Source: Leishmania infantum JPCM5
Lineage: Eukaryota; Euglenozoa; Kinetoplastea; Trypanosomatida; Trypanosomatidae
Direction: 5' to 3'
NCBI RefSeq assembly: GCF_000002875.2
Contig: NC_009399.2
Span: 174,884 to 238,883, forward strand
Length of the DNA: 64,000 bases
Shown here: positions 29,290 through 38,871 of the stretch, one piece after another
How positions within the stretch are numbered: position 1 is the first letter of the stretch
How the letters are laid out: every line of letters starts with the position of its first letter
Translations under genes and position numbers: made by a program
The notes under the pieces: generated by a model
Told to the model about the DNA's origin: nothing
The model's input: the letters and a program-made list of their open reading frames with translations, nothing else
Database searches by the model: none

Positions 29290-31314
29290 ATGACCATGAA
29301 CGGCACTGCGACGGAGAACACCGCCAAGAAGCGTCAGTCGGTGCTCGATGTGGGGCAGCGCAACCAGCTGGAGGCGATGCAAGCCGAGGTGCGCCGTAAC
29401 AATGAGCAGCTCACCTCGCTCCGCCGTGAGAACAAGGAGCTGCGCATGGTGCTTCAGCAGACCATCCGCGGCCAGCGCAACATCAGCGTCGAGGATCACT
29501 ACGCCAAGGAGGAGGAACTTCTGCATAACAAAATGTGCGTGCTGAAGCGCAGCCTCAACGCCGTCAAGGGCAAGAATGCCGAGCTGCTCAAGGAGATCGA
29601 GCGAGCCACCGAGGAGAACCGCTTCATCCAGCAGGAGGGCAACGGCGTGCTGGAGGAAGACTCCGCCGTCGCGCACAAAATCCGTGCACTCGAGAACCGC
29701 CTGGACAAGTGCCTTGTGAAGCACAACGAAGTGCAGACGATTCGGCGCACGTACGAGACACTTCTGGAGCGGCTGCAGTTGGAGCAGGCCGGCTTCAACA
29801 CGCAGGTGTCGTCGACGGAGCAGGCGCTGCAGTGTGCCGACAAGGAGCTGGGCGACTTGGTGGCGCTCTGGAAGGACGCGGCAAAGGCGCGGGACGCGGC
29901 AAAGGCGGAGGTGTCGGACCTGAAAGCGCAGCTCGCCGCAGAGAGGCAGAGGCAGCTCAAAGACCTCGAGGAGCGCCGCGTCTTTATCGAGTCCAAGCGG
30001 CAGCAGCTGGCGAAGAAGCACGAGGCCCTGCTTCTGAAGATCTCCCAGCAGGAGGAGCGGCATGCGCGCACAATGCAGCGCATGAACAGCGTCTCCGGTG
30101 GCAGCGCCCGTCGCCGCGGGCACCGCAGCCGCGCCTCGTCCGCCTCATTGCTCAGCCCGGCGGATGTGGAGCAGCTGCAGAAGCAGAAGACGGCGTACCT
30201 CCGCCTGCGCGATGTGACAATGGGCACGAACGTTGCAGACGTCCTCGCAAGGCTGCGTGAGAGGTCGGATCACCACATACAGCTGAAGACCACCGCCGCA
30301 GAGCTCGAGGCTAGCATGGAGCAGCTCGACAACGAAAGGTTGGCGCTGCAGTCGGAGTGGGAGGAGGTGAACCACCGCGCCGGCCACGCGCTTGTGTCCG
30401 CCCGCGTGATGCGGGCTGCTCGTGACATGCGTAGCGGTGCTGACAAGGAGAGCGGCACGTTGTGCGGCGCCGAGGGCAAGGATGGCGAGGGCGACAGCAA
30501 CAGGAACGCCGAGGGGGTGGCTGGCGGCGCCGATGCAATCGACTACGGCCTTCTCGCCGACCGGCGTCACGAGCGTCGTCTTGTTCTCGACGAATTCCGC
30601 CAGCATCTGCACCAGCGGCAGGGCGAGCTCGAGGAGGCGGAAGAGAAGCACAACTGGCTCTCTCAGCTTCTCCGCGAGGTGGATCTTGGTGTGCAGTACC
30701 TGGCCGAGAAGCTGTCCATCTCCGGCGCGCAGGCCGTGGACGTCTCCGCTACGTCGCAGCAGCATCAGAAGCAGCGAAGCGCCACTCAGACAAGCCTGAC
30801 GATCGATCTGCTGCGTAACTGCGGTGCCAAGCTGCAGCTGATGCTGGAGGAACTGTCCCCCGAAGAATTGGACGCCGTCGTGCGGTCGATGAGCAGGGCC
30901 AAGTTTGTGATTCTTGGCACGAATGTGCGAGTCCCCGAGGTGCTGGAGGCGCAGCGCATCCACCCGCAGCAGCAGCAGCAGATTTCTTCCGCATCCCGCG
31001 CGCGCGGGTCTCCTTCGCACGCCGGCGGCGCTTCCACGTCACCGGTTTCTATGGGGGCACCGGGTGGTGGTCCCTCGTCGACGGTGTGGCGTGCTGGAAG
31101 CACTGATAGCGGCACATTGACGGCTGGCGCGGCTGCCTCTGGCACAGCGGCAACGGCTTCGGCTGCAGCAGCCCTGACGGAAGACTATCCTGAGAATGAG
31201 ATTCATGACCGGCAGGAGCTGAAAATGATGTCGATGGCGACGGTGCAGCGGGAGCAGCAGAAGGCGCGCAAGCGTCAGATGCAACAGCGACGCAGCAAGG
31301 AAGAAATGGTGTAA
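29290..31314 (+). CDS. Outer dynein arm docking complex protein, ODAD3/CCDC151-like
   Basis: 674 residues from ATG 29290; a GTG 12 bases upstream is ignored. Most of residues 15-420 is predicted coiled coil by heptad pattern. Recognisable landmarks, in the order found in ODAD3 (CCDC151, Chlamydomonas ODA10): RRENKELR near 45, a LENRLDK segment near 134, KARDAAKAEV around 200, and GTNVADVLARLRERSDHHIQLK near 315. In other eukaryotes this protein helps attach outer dynein arms to axonemal doublets, so the likely site is the flagellum. The C-terminal ~130 residues are Gln/Ser/Gly/Ala-rich and disordered, ending in a basic KARKRQMQQRRSKEEMV. A CCDC13-like gene lies two genes downstream. The assignment rests on remembered family sequence, not a search. 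Confidence 0.75.
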   Translation: MTMNGTATENTAKKRQSVLDVGQRNQLEAMQAEVRRNNEQLTSLRRENKELRMVLQQTIRGQRNISVEDHYAKEEELLHNKMCVLKRSLNAVKGKNAELLKEIERATEENRFIQQEGNGVLEEDSAVAHKIRALENRLDKCLVKHNEVQTIRRTYETLLERLQLEQAGFNTQVSSTEQALQCADKELGDLVALWKDAAKARDAAKAEVSDLKAQLAAERQRQLKDLEERRVFIESKRQQLAKKHEALLLKISQQEERHARTMQRMNSVSGGSARRRGHRSRASSASLLSPADVEQLQKQKTAYLRLRDVTMGTNVADVLARLRERSDHHIQLKTTAAELEASMEQLDNERLALQSEWEEVNHRAGHALVSARVMRAARDMRSGADKESGTLCGAEGKDGEGDSNRNAEGVAGGADAIDYGLLADRRHERRLVLDEFRQHLHQRQGELEEAEEKHNWLSQLLREVDLGVQYLAEKLSISGAQAVDVSATSQQHQKQRSATQTSLTIDLLRNCGAKLQLMLEELSPEELDAVVRSMSRAKFVILGTNVRVPEVLEAQRIHPQQQQQISSASRARGSPSHAGGASTSPVSMGAPGGGPSSTVWRAGSTDSGTLTAGAAASGTAATASAAAALTEDYPENEIHDRQELKMMSMATVQREQQKARKRQMQQRRSKEEMV

Positions 31315-32793
31315 GAGCATCGCTGCTGCGTCTCTGCGCGCCGTCCTTTGAACAACTCCACCCCACCCCCGTCCACCTCGCTCTCAGCTTCGTGTCGAGT
31401 CCTTTTCACGGTGTCACCAAGGCACGCGACGATAGCCATCACCACTGCTCCGCTGCCGCTGCTAATCCTCCAGTGAGTGTCTGTGTTTTGCGTGCGCGTG
31501 TGCTCACTTAGCGGTTCCCGCAGCTCACGACTCCTGACATGTCGTCCCCCTCCCCGCCACCTTCCCAAACCCTCTCCACGCCCTCAAAGCAGCCTCATGT
31601 ACATCTAGATGTTCTCTACATCTTTCCGTATATCTGCTCTGCCTGTCAAGTGATCCGCGTCGAAGCCGACAAGGTAAGTGACGCGAACGAAGGACAGGAA
31701 GCAAGCGCAGCGCGCACACCCATGATGTGAACACGATCTCCTATCGCTGTGCGCCCCGCGCGTCTGTCTCTGAGCAGGGATGTCTGTGTTTTGGTCAGTG
31801 TGTCAGTGTGGCGGTGTGTCGGTCGGTCTGCCCCACCCCACTACAATGTGGTCGGCTTCGGCTCTTTCCGTTAGTATCCTTTCGGGGCTTGTCCGTCTCC
31901 TCTGTGTGTCTACCTGTATATATATATATATGCGTATGTATGTATGCCTCTGTGCCTGTGCGTGTGTGTGTGTGTGTAGCCTCCCTCTCTCTATGTATGC
32001 ACGGTGGCGCTGCTCTCTCCACCAACACCCACCGCCCACCACCGCCATCTCGACTTCGCTTACAACGTTTTCCGTTTTCCTTGTTCTTATTCCGAATTAT
32101 GTTCCCTCTCCCTCCCTCTCTCTCCACTTGGGCAGCACGGAGGTGCAGAATGTCGTGAAGGGGCGTCGAAGCCACTGCCAGTCGACTCGTACACGTATCC
32201 GTATCCTCGGTGATGGGTGCTGGGAAGTCGCGTAATATCCTTCGCTGTATCGCTCCCTCTCTGCTAGCGGAGGGTGTCGAGCGTTGCTCTTGGGCGGTGC
32301 CTCGTGGGTCCGTCGACGGCGGCGCATGTGCTTATCTGCAGGCGCCCCTAACAGCGTGCATGTGTCTCTCCGCTTCTCCCTCCTTCCTTACCCGCTTTCG
32401 CGCCTGTCCGACACCCTCTCCGCTGCTTCTTCGGGAGATGTGTGTGCGTGCTCGGACTCTTTGTATCGGCGCCCACTCCCGCATACTCGTCTCCCGTGAG
32501 GGCGCACGCATTAGCCGCGTGCGGTCACCCTTTCCCTCACATCCCCTGCTTTCCTCTCTCGCTCTCGCTCTCGCTGATGGGCCGCTGACGCGCTTCATCG
32601 CTTCGCTTCGAGCGCTCCATTTAAAGAGACGTGGGCGGTGGTACTACGGCCCGTCGGCCACACGCCATCGTTGTTGCCGTCGCTGCCAGCTCACCGGCCG
32701 GCTGCTTCGGCGTTGGCTTTGTTTGTGTCGCTGCTGCAGCACTTCGATCTCGCTGCCGGGGCAGCGTACACACGTCTGCGTAAGTCCGCGGAA
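31315..32793 (+). other. Intergenic spacer
   Basis: Contains (TA)7 near 31917-31930, (TG)n at about 31959-31976 and CT-rich tracts. A CT-rich region ends near 32574, with AG at 32611-32612 as an acceptor candidate. A 63-codon ATG frame at 31539 has no supporting features. Confidence 0.6.
31917..31930 (+). repeat. (TA)7 microsatellite
   Basis: Seven TA units in spacer upstream of the 1746-residue protein gene. Confidence 0.9.
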
Positions 32794-35700
32794 ATGACGC
32801 GAACCGGGGCTGCCGCTGCTTCTGGTGCGTCGTCGTCGACGTTGTCGTCGCCGTCCACAGCTGTTGCTCCCAGCGATGATGTCGTTCCCGAGCAACACCA
32901 ATGGCAGCAGCAGCGCCACCTTCTTCGTTGCTTCGCCTTGGCAGACCTCCTTGGCGTGTCACCGACAGTGATGCAGCAGCTGGCGAACGCCGCGGCAACG
33001 CCGTCTAGCTCGCTGCGCCACGCACGCAACACTTCGCGCTCCAGCTCTCACTGCTCCACCGAGAGCGACCCCGTGATGCAGGCGTATCAACTGGAGCAGA
33101 TCCTCGTGGCCGCCGTTCTGAAGCGGCTTTCCGATCGCTGCTGCGACTCCGACCAGAGCATCCAGGATATTGGTAGCGTAGATTCACGGCAGCCGGCAGC
33201 TTCTTCGGTCTGGACGACGGCGCGGCAGCCTGCGCAAAAGCACCAGCCCTCGTCTTTGAAGGCACCTCCGTGGTCGGCAGCACTGTCTGAGCCACGGCGT
33301 GCCTGTAAGTCTCCGCAGCAACCAGATGGGGGGTTGTTGCTGCCTTCGGTGCTGAGCTCCCCTCAGGGGGTGGCCCGCGTGGACGCCTTGCACGCGTCTT
33401 TCCTCCCGCTACTGCTTGTCGCGCTACTGCAGCGCGTGAGTGAGGGAAGGGGCGGCGATACGCAAGTCACAGACGCCGCGGTGCCGAAGCAAAAAGCTGG
33501 CACTAACGCGGCCGTCTTATCTCTGCGGCAGCAGCGAAGTTGTCGTGATGCGCTTCATCAGCTGCTGCCACTTTACACGCATCTGCTCCTGCAGCGACAG
33601 CGCGCCGCCTGTGCTGTGGTGAGCTCCGTTGTGGTGGCACTACAGGCGTGCCCTTGTAGTCGTCACGATGACGGCGAGAGCACCACCGAGGAGGAGAGCC
33701 GAAAGCGTATTCAGCGTCTAGTGCATCAAGGACTGTGCTGCAGCGAGGTCAAGCAGTGGCTGCACGCAGCTCGTCTCTTGTCCGACACGCTCGTGGCGTG
33801 TCTCTCCCACGTGAGTCGACGAGCCAGCACAGCAGCAGCAGCACCGCCGCCGCCGCCGCCGTCAGGCGCCGTCGTGGTGGACGAGGACGATTCGATGGAG
33901 GCGCGGTGGACGCTGGAGATGGCCGGGGTGTGGCTGAGTGTGGCAGGGATGCCACGCCAAGGTGACACGCCGGTGGCAGAGGGGCGGCGTCCGTCAGATC
34001 TTTGGTGGTGGGAAGCAGGTATGAGCGTTTCGAGTGGCGCCGCGCAGCCGGACCCCGACGGCAGCACCCTTGCAACTTCTGGGGCCTCAAAGAACCCACA
34101 AGACTGCGCGCCGTTCACCGCCGCCACTACCACCACCGCGGAGGCGCTCGCGCTTGCAGAGGTCATGTGTGCCGTAGGCGAGGAGACGTGCAACGACATC
34201 TGGCCCCACGAGGGCGGCCATTCTGGCGAACAGCAGCAGCTGCCACCGTCGAGTTGTGCAGTTGTTGGTGGTCGGATAGTCGCGATGCTACGCGATGTGA
34301 TGGCATTCTTTCTCGCTAGGCACCACGACAGCCGCGTGTTCGATCCTCTCCGCACCCTTTCGGCTTCCGAGGTGACGGCGACTGAGCCTCGACATCGCTA
34401 CGTGCTCCTCCTCGCTGAGCGTCTTGAGACGGCGCAGCGCCACCAGCACCGCCTGCTCGCCGCGGCGGAGCGCGCCGTTCACCGAGTCCTGCAACAGCAG
34501 CACCGACAGGACCTCAGCGTCCTCTGGCAACCACCATGGATGATCGTGGCACTGTGCAGCGTCACCGCCTATCAGCTGCGCACCCAGCTGCATCGACGCG
34601 AGCAGCGCATGGCCGAGCTTTACACCGCGACCGCGGCGACGGCGACGGCGGCCATGATCGCGTCACCGCACATGAACATCGACTCGCTTCCTCCCTCCGG
34701 CAGTGTGGCCGTTACGGATCCGAAGAGACGCAGCAGCAGCGATGAGGTGGACAGGGACTCTCGACATGGCCGATACTCGTCTGGCGGCGCTCCCTCTACC
34801 GCTGCTGCCGCGAAACCCGCGCAGCTAGGGAAGTGGCTTTGGTCAGAGGAAGATGACGATGATGCTGCGGCACCGCATGAGAAGAGCCAAGGGCAGTGGT
34901 GTGCTCGATCCCTCGATGAGGGTGCTGGACTAGCAGCACACGCAGCGGTGCTATCCTCTACAGCCGGCCCCGCCACCACAACATCCGCAGCAGCGGCAGC
35001 AGACACAACGATTTCCATGCCGTCACCCCCACCGCCGCCGCTCGCAGTGTCATCAGCTCCGTCTTCTGTGCATGCGCTCGCACCTCTTCGCTACACACCG
35101 CGCACAAGCAGCTTGCACCATGGGTCTCGCATCTATGGAACGCTGCCGGCGATGCACGGAAGTGGGGATGCGTCAGCTGCCGCTGACGAGGACGCCGGAG
35201 ATGGTGAGCGACTCGCGCGCGGCAGCAACGACTACTACGCGCCTGCTCGGTCGATGGAGCGCCTATGGGAGCTGCCAGCGCGCGTGCCGCGGGATTGGAC
35301 GCCAGCGCTGGCCACGCTGATGGCGTGTTGCGTGCTGTGTCTCAGCTCAACCTCGACGACGGCGGCGGCGTCACGGCTCGCGGTGCTGCTTGGTGAGACG
35401 CTACTGAGTCGTCATTCCGCGGAGGCGGAGTTGGCGCACAACACCGCTGCTACTTCTCTCAGTGGCTCGGCCTTTGAGCCGTTGGCGAGGCCAGTCGCCA
35501 GCCCGCGAGCAAGCCTCCCTGACTTCAGCTTCAGCAAGCGCCACGAGGCTTCAGCGGCGACGGCAGCCGGCGTAAGTGTGCGCAGCAGCGTGTGTAGTAG
35601 CAGCGCCACCAACAGTATCGCTGACGTATCCATGGCAGTGGATAGCACCGACAGGGGCGGGGAGTTCGCCAGCTCCGTGGTAGCTGTGGGGGCACTGGCG

Positions 35701-38034
35701 CAGTGGCACCTGCGAGGGCTGATCCGGCAGTTGTGCCTCCCAGTCAACGGGCGAGTGCTGCCGAGCGAGCAGGCCGGCCGAGACCGTCTTCGAGGCCGCC
35801 ACACTAAAGCTTCAAGGACGCGTTCTGCTGCCGGGTCATCCTCGCTGGCTCTTCTTAGCAACGCCGTCGACCGCACCTCCGCGACGCCCAGCTCGGCGGG
35901 TGCGGTGGCAGGCGGCGATTCGTGGTTCACGAGGTACAACCAGACCACCCGCGCCCGTTCCCGTGTGCTGGATGCGGCGATGCGCTCGGATCGCCGCGGC
36001 GCGGATGCCGCCGCATCGTCCTCCCTTCCACCGGCAGGTGGTGTCTTGCGCCGGCTTGATCCCGTGTCCCTTCTCGCCAGCTGCTTCGCCCTGATGCACC
36101 TACTGCAGACCCAGCCGCGCTTCTTCCAGAAGGCGAGGTTGGGCGGACGCACAATGCAGGAGTTGCGACTCGGCGTGCTGGAAGCTCGCTGGGGCGGCGA
36201 GCCGGGGTGCGCAGCACAGATGCTGCAGCGTCACGGCTCGGCGACGAGCATTGTGACGGTTTCCGTCAACAGCGTATCGAGGGCCCTTGTGGACGGCACA
36301 GCTGGCGGGCACGCCGACCCGCGCGCCGGCGGCGCAGATGCGTCGCGGCGTCGCCGGGAGGCCTTTCGCTTTGCCCGTGGTCGCTCACTGTGGGATCGCC
36401 CCGGCGCGGGGGCACCAGAAGCGGCACTGGGCATGGGCGCGAGCGATGACGACGGTGACGATGACGATGCGGATGCGCCGGTGCCGGCTGCGGCAGTCGA
36501 TGCGTACGGCAGCGTGGACGACTCCTGCGATGAAGCAGCGGCCGCAGCCACGTGTAACTTTACCGAGGCGCTTCTGGTTGTCGTTTCCTACGTTGGCTGC
36601 CGAGCCCTTGCAGCGGCGTTGGTGCAGCTCGCAGCTCCAGCCCTCGACAGCGCGGAGGCGGTGGACGCGAGTTTCATCCCGTGTCGGGGCAGTGGCATCG
36701 CGCCTGCTGTCACCTCCTCTGCCCCTCCTCGAGACCTTTGGTGTGATGCTCTGCAGGCGATCACGGGGCTGTTGCTGGAGGCGCATCGAGCACACAGAGG
36801 GGGTACCGCTGCCAGCCGCGTTCGTGCCGTGGCAGCGGCAGCATCAAGGAGTAGCGTTGACCACCACGACAGCACGCGTGCCTGCAGCCACGGCATCCTG
36901 TCGTCTGCCAGTCGCTCGGTGGACAGAGCAAGCACGCTGGCGTCAACAGCAACCGCGACAGTCGGCGTACTCCTGCCAGCCTCCCGCGCATCCGCAAGTA
37001 CGTCAGTGTCGCCGCAGCCGAGCGACCCTCGGCAAGCACTCGGCTTAGGCTCTGCCCCGACGGCGCCTTCTTTTCATGCCTCTCGTCCCGTTGGTGATGG
37101 TGGACGCGGCGCCCACGCTGCCGCCTCCCCTCACATCGCGATCACCGCCACACACTTGATGCCGGCACCGCTGTCAACGGAGGCACAATTCGGAATCGGG
37201 GCATTCTTCTTCGCCCTCGTGCGAGCGCTGTTGCAGCTCCACGCGTTGTCGTCGGCGGCGGCGACCTGCGTCGGAGGTCCGCCCGGCCAGCAGCAGCAGC
37301 AGTATCATCATCGGCCACAGCCTCTACTGTGCGTTGTCCAGTGCCTCTACGCGGTCGCTAGCATCATTGATGACGTGCTGCACGACTACTCCAACCCTCC
37401 GCCTGCCGTGCTGTGTGACGTGCTCGCGATTATGTTGATGATACAACCGCTGCATCAGCCATCAGCGACGGTGCAGGAGGCGGGTGCCATAGTGCCGCCG
37501 CCGCAAGTTAGCGACACGCTTACTGCGTGGGAGGCGCTGCGCCTAACGCCTTTCTGGGACGGTGCTCTGCTCGGTCCCTTAGAGGCTGCAAGTCGCGCGT
37601 GGGCGTGCCATGAGGAGCGCAGCACCGCCGCACCATCTGATAACGGTGAGGAGCGCCGGAGTAGTGATCGTCAGCGCGGCCGCCCCCCTCGCTCGGCAAC
37701 CAGGCTATGTGAGTCACCATCGGCGTCGCACATCCCCTCACCGCCCCAGCCCTCACGCCCGCCGTGGCAGAGCCTCCTCGGGCACCTCCCGTGCTCCCGA
37801 GACCCGTTTTCCACGTCATGGTTGCCAGCGGCTTTTCGCGGGTCATCACGCTCTAGCACCAGCTGGACACTGCTTGCCCTGCTGGCGAAAGAGGACGATC
37901 TTCTCTTAGCAGACCCGCCGACAGCAACGGCTGCGAACACGGCGGCCGAGATACGTCAGCTGAGCGTTTCCATCGTGGCGTCCGCGCGGTACACGGAGTG
38001 GATGGAGACATTGTGCGAAGCGTGGCAAGCGTGA
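32794..38034 (+). CDS. Large hypothetical protein, helical segments between disordered linkers (1746 aa)
   Basis: Family not recognised. ATG 32794 (MTRTGAAAASG) is the first ATG in a frame that is open further upstream from a GTG. Blocks of hydrophobic or amphipathic helix are separated by long Ala/Ser/Thr/Pro-rich linkers: near residue 45 (LLRCFALADLLGVSPTVMQQ), near 540-620 (YVLLLAERLETAQRH to VTAYQLRTQL), near 825-870 (WTPALATLMACCVLCL), near 1090-1130 (LDPVSLLASCFALMHLL), near 1250 (FTEALLVVVSYVGCRALAAAL), near 1465 (FGIGAFFFALVRALLQL) and near 1510-1540. The pattern looks more like an alpha-helical repeat protein than a membrane protein, but this is inference. It lies between two ciliary-type genes, so a flagellar or cytoskeletal link is possible but unproven. 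Confidence 0.75.
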   Translation: MTRTGAAAASGASSSTLSSPSTAVAPSDDVVPEQHQWQQQRHLLRCFALADLLGVSPTVMQQLANAAATPSSSLRHARNTSRSSSHCSTESDPVMQAYQLEQILVAAVLKRLSDRCCDSDQSIQDIGSVDSRQPAASSVWTTARQPAQKHQPSSLKAPPWSAALSEPRRACKSPQQPDGGLLLPSVLSSPQGVARVDALHASFLPLLLVALLQRVSEGRGGDTQVTDAAVPKQKAGTNAAVLSLRQQRSCRDALHQLLPLYTHLLLQRQRAACAVVSSVVVALQACPCSRHDDGESTTEEESRKRIQRLVHQGLCCSEVKQWLHAARLLSDTLVACLSHVSRRASTAAAAPPPPPPSGAVVVDEDDSMEARWTLEMAGVWLSVAGMPRQGDTPVAEGRRPSDLWWWEAGMSVSSGAAQPDPDGSTLATSGASKNPQDCAPFTAATTTTAEALALAEVMCAVGEETCNDIWPHEGGHSGEQQQLPPSSCAVVGGRIVAMLRDVMAFFLARHHDSRVFDPLRTLSASEVTATEPRHRYVLLLAERLETAQRHQHRLLAAAERAVHRVLQQQHRQDLSVLWQPPWMIVALCSVTAYQLRTQLHRREQRMAELYTATAATATAAMIASPHMNIDSLPPSGSVAVTDPKRRSSSDEVDRDSRHGRYSSGGAPSTAAAAKPAQLGKWLWSEEDDDDAAAPHEKSQGQWCARSLDEGAGLAAHAAVLSSTAGPATTTSAAAAADTTISMPSPPPPPLAVSSAPSSVHALAPLRYTPRTSSLHHGSRIYGTLPAMHGSGDASAAADEDAGDGERLARGSNDYYAPARSMERLWELPARVPRDWTPALATLMACCVLCLSSTSTTAAASRLAVLLGETLLSRHSAEAELAHNTAATSLSGSAFEPLARPVASPRASLPDFSFSKRHEASAATAAGVSVRSSVCSSSATNSIADVSMAVDSTDRGGEFASSVVAVGALAQWHLRGLIRQLCLPVNGRVLPSEQAGRDRLRGRHTKASRTRSAAGSSSLALLSNAVDRTSATPSSAGAVAGGDSWFTRYNQTTRARSRVLDAAMRSDRRGADAAASSSLPPAGGVLRRLDPVSLLASCFALMHLLQTQPRFFQKARLGGRTMQELRLGVLEARWGGEPGCAAQMLQRHGSATSIVTVSVNSVSRALVDGTAGGHADPRAGGADASRRRREAFRFARGRSLWDRPGAGAPEAALGMGASDDDGDDDDADAPVPAAAVDAYGSVDDSCDEAAAAATCNFTEALLVVVSYVGCRALAAALVQLAAPALDSAEAVDASFIPCRGSGIAPAVTSSAPPRDLWCDALQAITGLLLEAHRAHRGGTAASRVRAVAAAASRSSVDHHDSTRACSHGILSSASRSVDRASTLASTATATVGVLLPASRASASTSVSPQPSDPRQALGLGSAPTAPSFHASRPVGDGGRGAHAAASPHIAITATHLMPAPLSTEAQFGIGAFFFALVRALLQLHALSSAAATCVGGPPGQQQQQYHHRPQPLLCVVQCLYAVASIIDDVLHDYSNPPPAVLCDVLAIMLMIQPLHQPSATVQEAGAIVPPPQVSDTLTAWEALRLTPFWDGALLGPLEAASRAWACHEERSTAAPSDNGEERRSSDRQRGRPPRSATRLCESPSASHIPSPPQPSRPPWQSLLGHLPCSRDPFSTSWLPAAFRGSSRSSTSWTLLALLAKEDDLLLADPPTATAANTAAEIRQLSVSIVASARYTEWMETLCEAWQA

Positions 38035-38871
38035 TGGTGCGCGGGCACGTGTATGTGTGTGCGCCTCTTTTCTCTTTCCTTGTCATCGCACCCTCAGCCC
38101 CCTCAATCGCCAGCCACGTGGCGTGTCCCTCTGAGACGATACGTGCATGCACCTACTTGTATGAGTCACCAATGCCCATGCATCGGCGGAACATATTCGG
38201 CCTCGGACCCCACGAGCAGCAGCAGCTGCTGCTGCTGCACGGGCGGAAGAGCGAAATGGAAAAAGAAGAAAAGCAAAGAAGCGGTCCTGACGGGGAGCCG
38301 CGTGCGTGCCGTGCACCCGAACGCCTCCCTCGCTCACTCATTCGCGTCGCCTATCACATGCGGCATGCCGACGCCTCGCGAAGGGCACCGCGCGACGCCT
38401 TTTTTCTCGCTTCATTCGTTCAGCGCTTGTGTCTCTCGTGCACAAAGAGAGAGGTAGGCAGAGAAGAGATGGGATGTGATGGCGGGAGGCACGGAACTCT
38501 CTGCCCCTCCTCCGCCTCCTCCATCTGTCTCGCGTCACCGATCCACCCTCGCCTGTATCGATGTCGCCGCCTTGTGTACCGAACCCTCTTTTCTTTCTCC
38601 GCCTCTTCCCACCAGCCACCTGCACCTTCTCTCCACTTCCCGCCCCCCCCCGCGTACGACACACACACACACGCTCACAGGTCTGCTGCCCTGGTGGAAG
38701 CGAGGGCAGCCTCTTATCTTTCTTCATTGGCTCTTTCCATTGCCGCATCGAGGGCGAATTCGCGCAAGGGAGCCAAGGGGGTGCCGCGATCCCGGTGGGG
38801 CACAGGGCTGCTTCTGCGTGTGGTTTGTGGGGTCAGAAGGCAGTCGGAAGCTGTTCGCCCAGGGGGCCCAC
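38035..38871 (+). other. Intergenic spacer with CAG/CTG palindrome
   Basis: Holds a 22-bp palindrome at 38215-38236, CT-rich tracts, and a C9 run followed by (AC)n ending in AG at 38679-38680, an acceptor candidate. An upstream GTG-initiated frame joins the next gene but reads as spacer. Confidence 0.55.
38215..38236 (+). repeat. Perfect 22-bp CAG/CTG palindrome
   Basis: AGCAGCAGCAG is followed with no spacer by its reverse complement, about 180 bp after a stop codon. Confidence 0.9.

Noticed and set aside
31539..31730. 63-codon ATG frame upstream of the 1746-residue protein
   Set aside because: Pro/Ser-rich start and no recognisable motif; could be an upstream ORF but nothing supports it.
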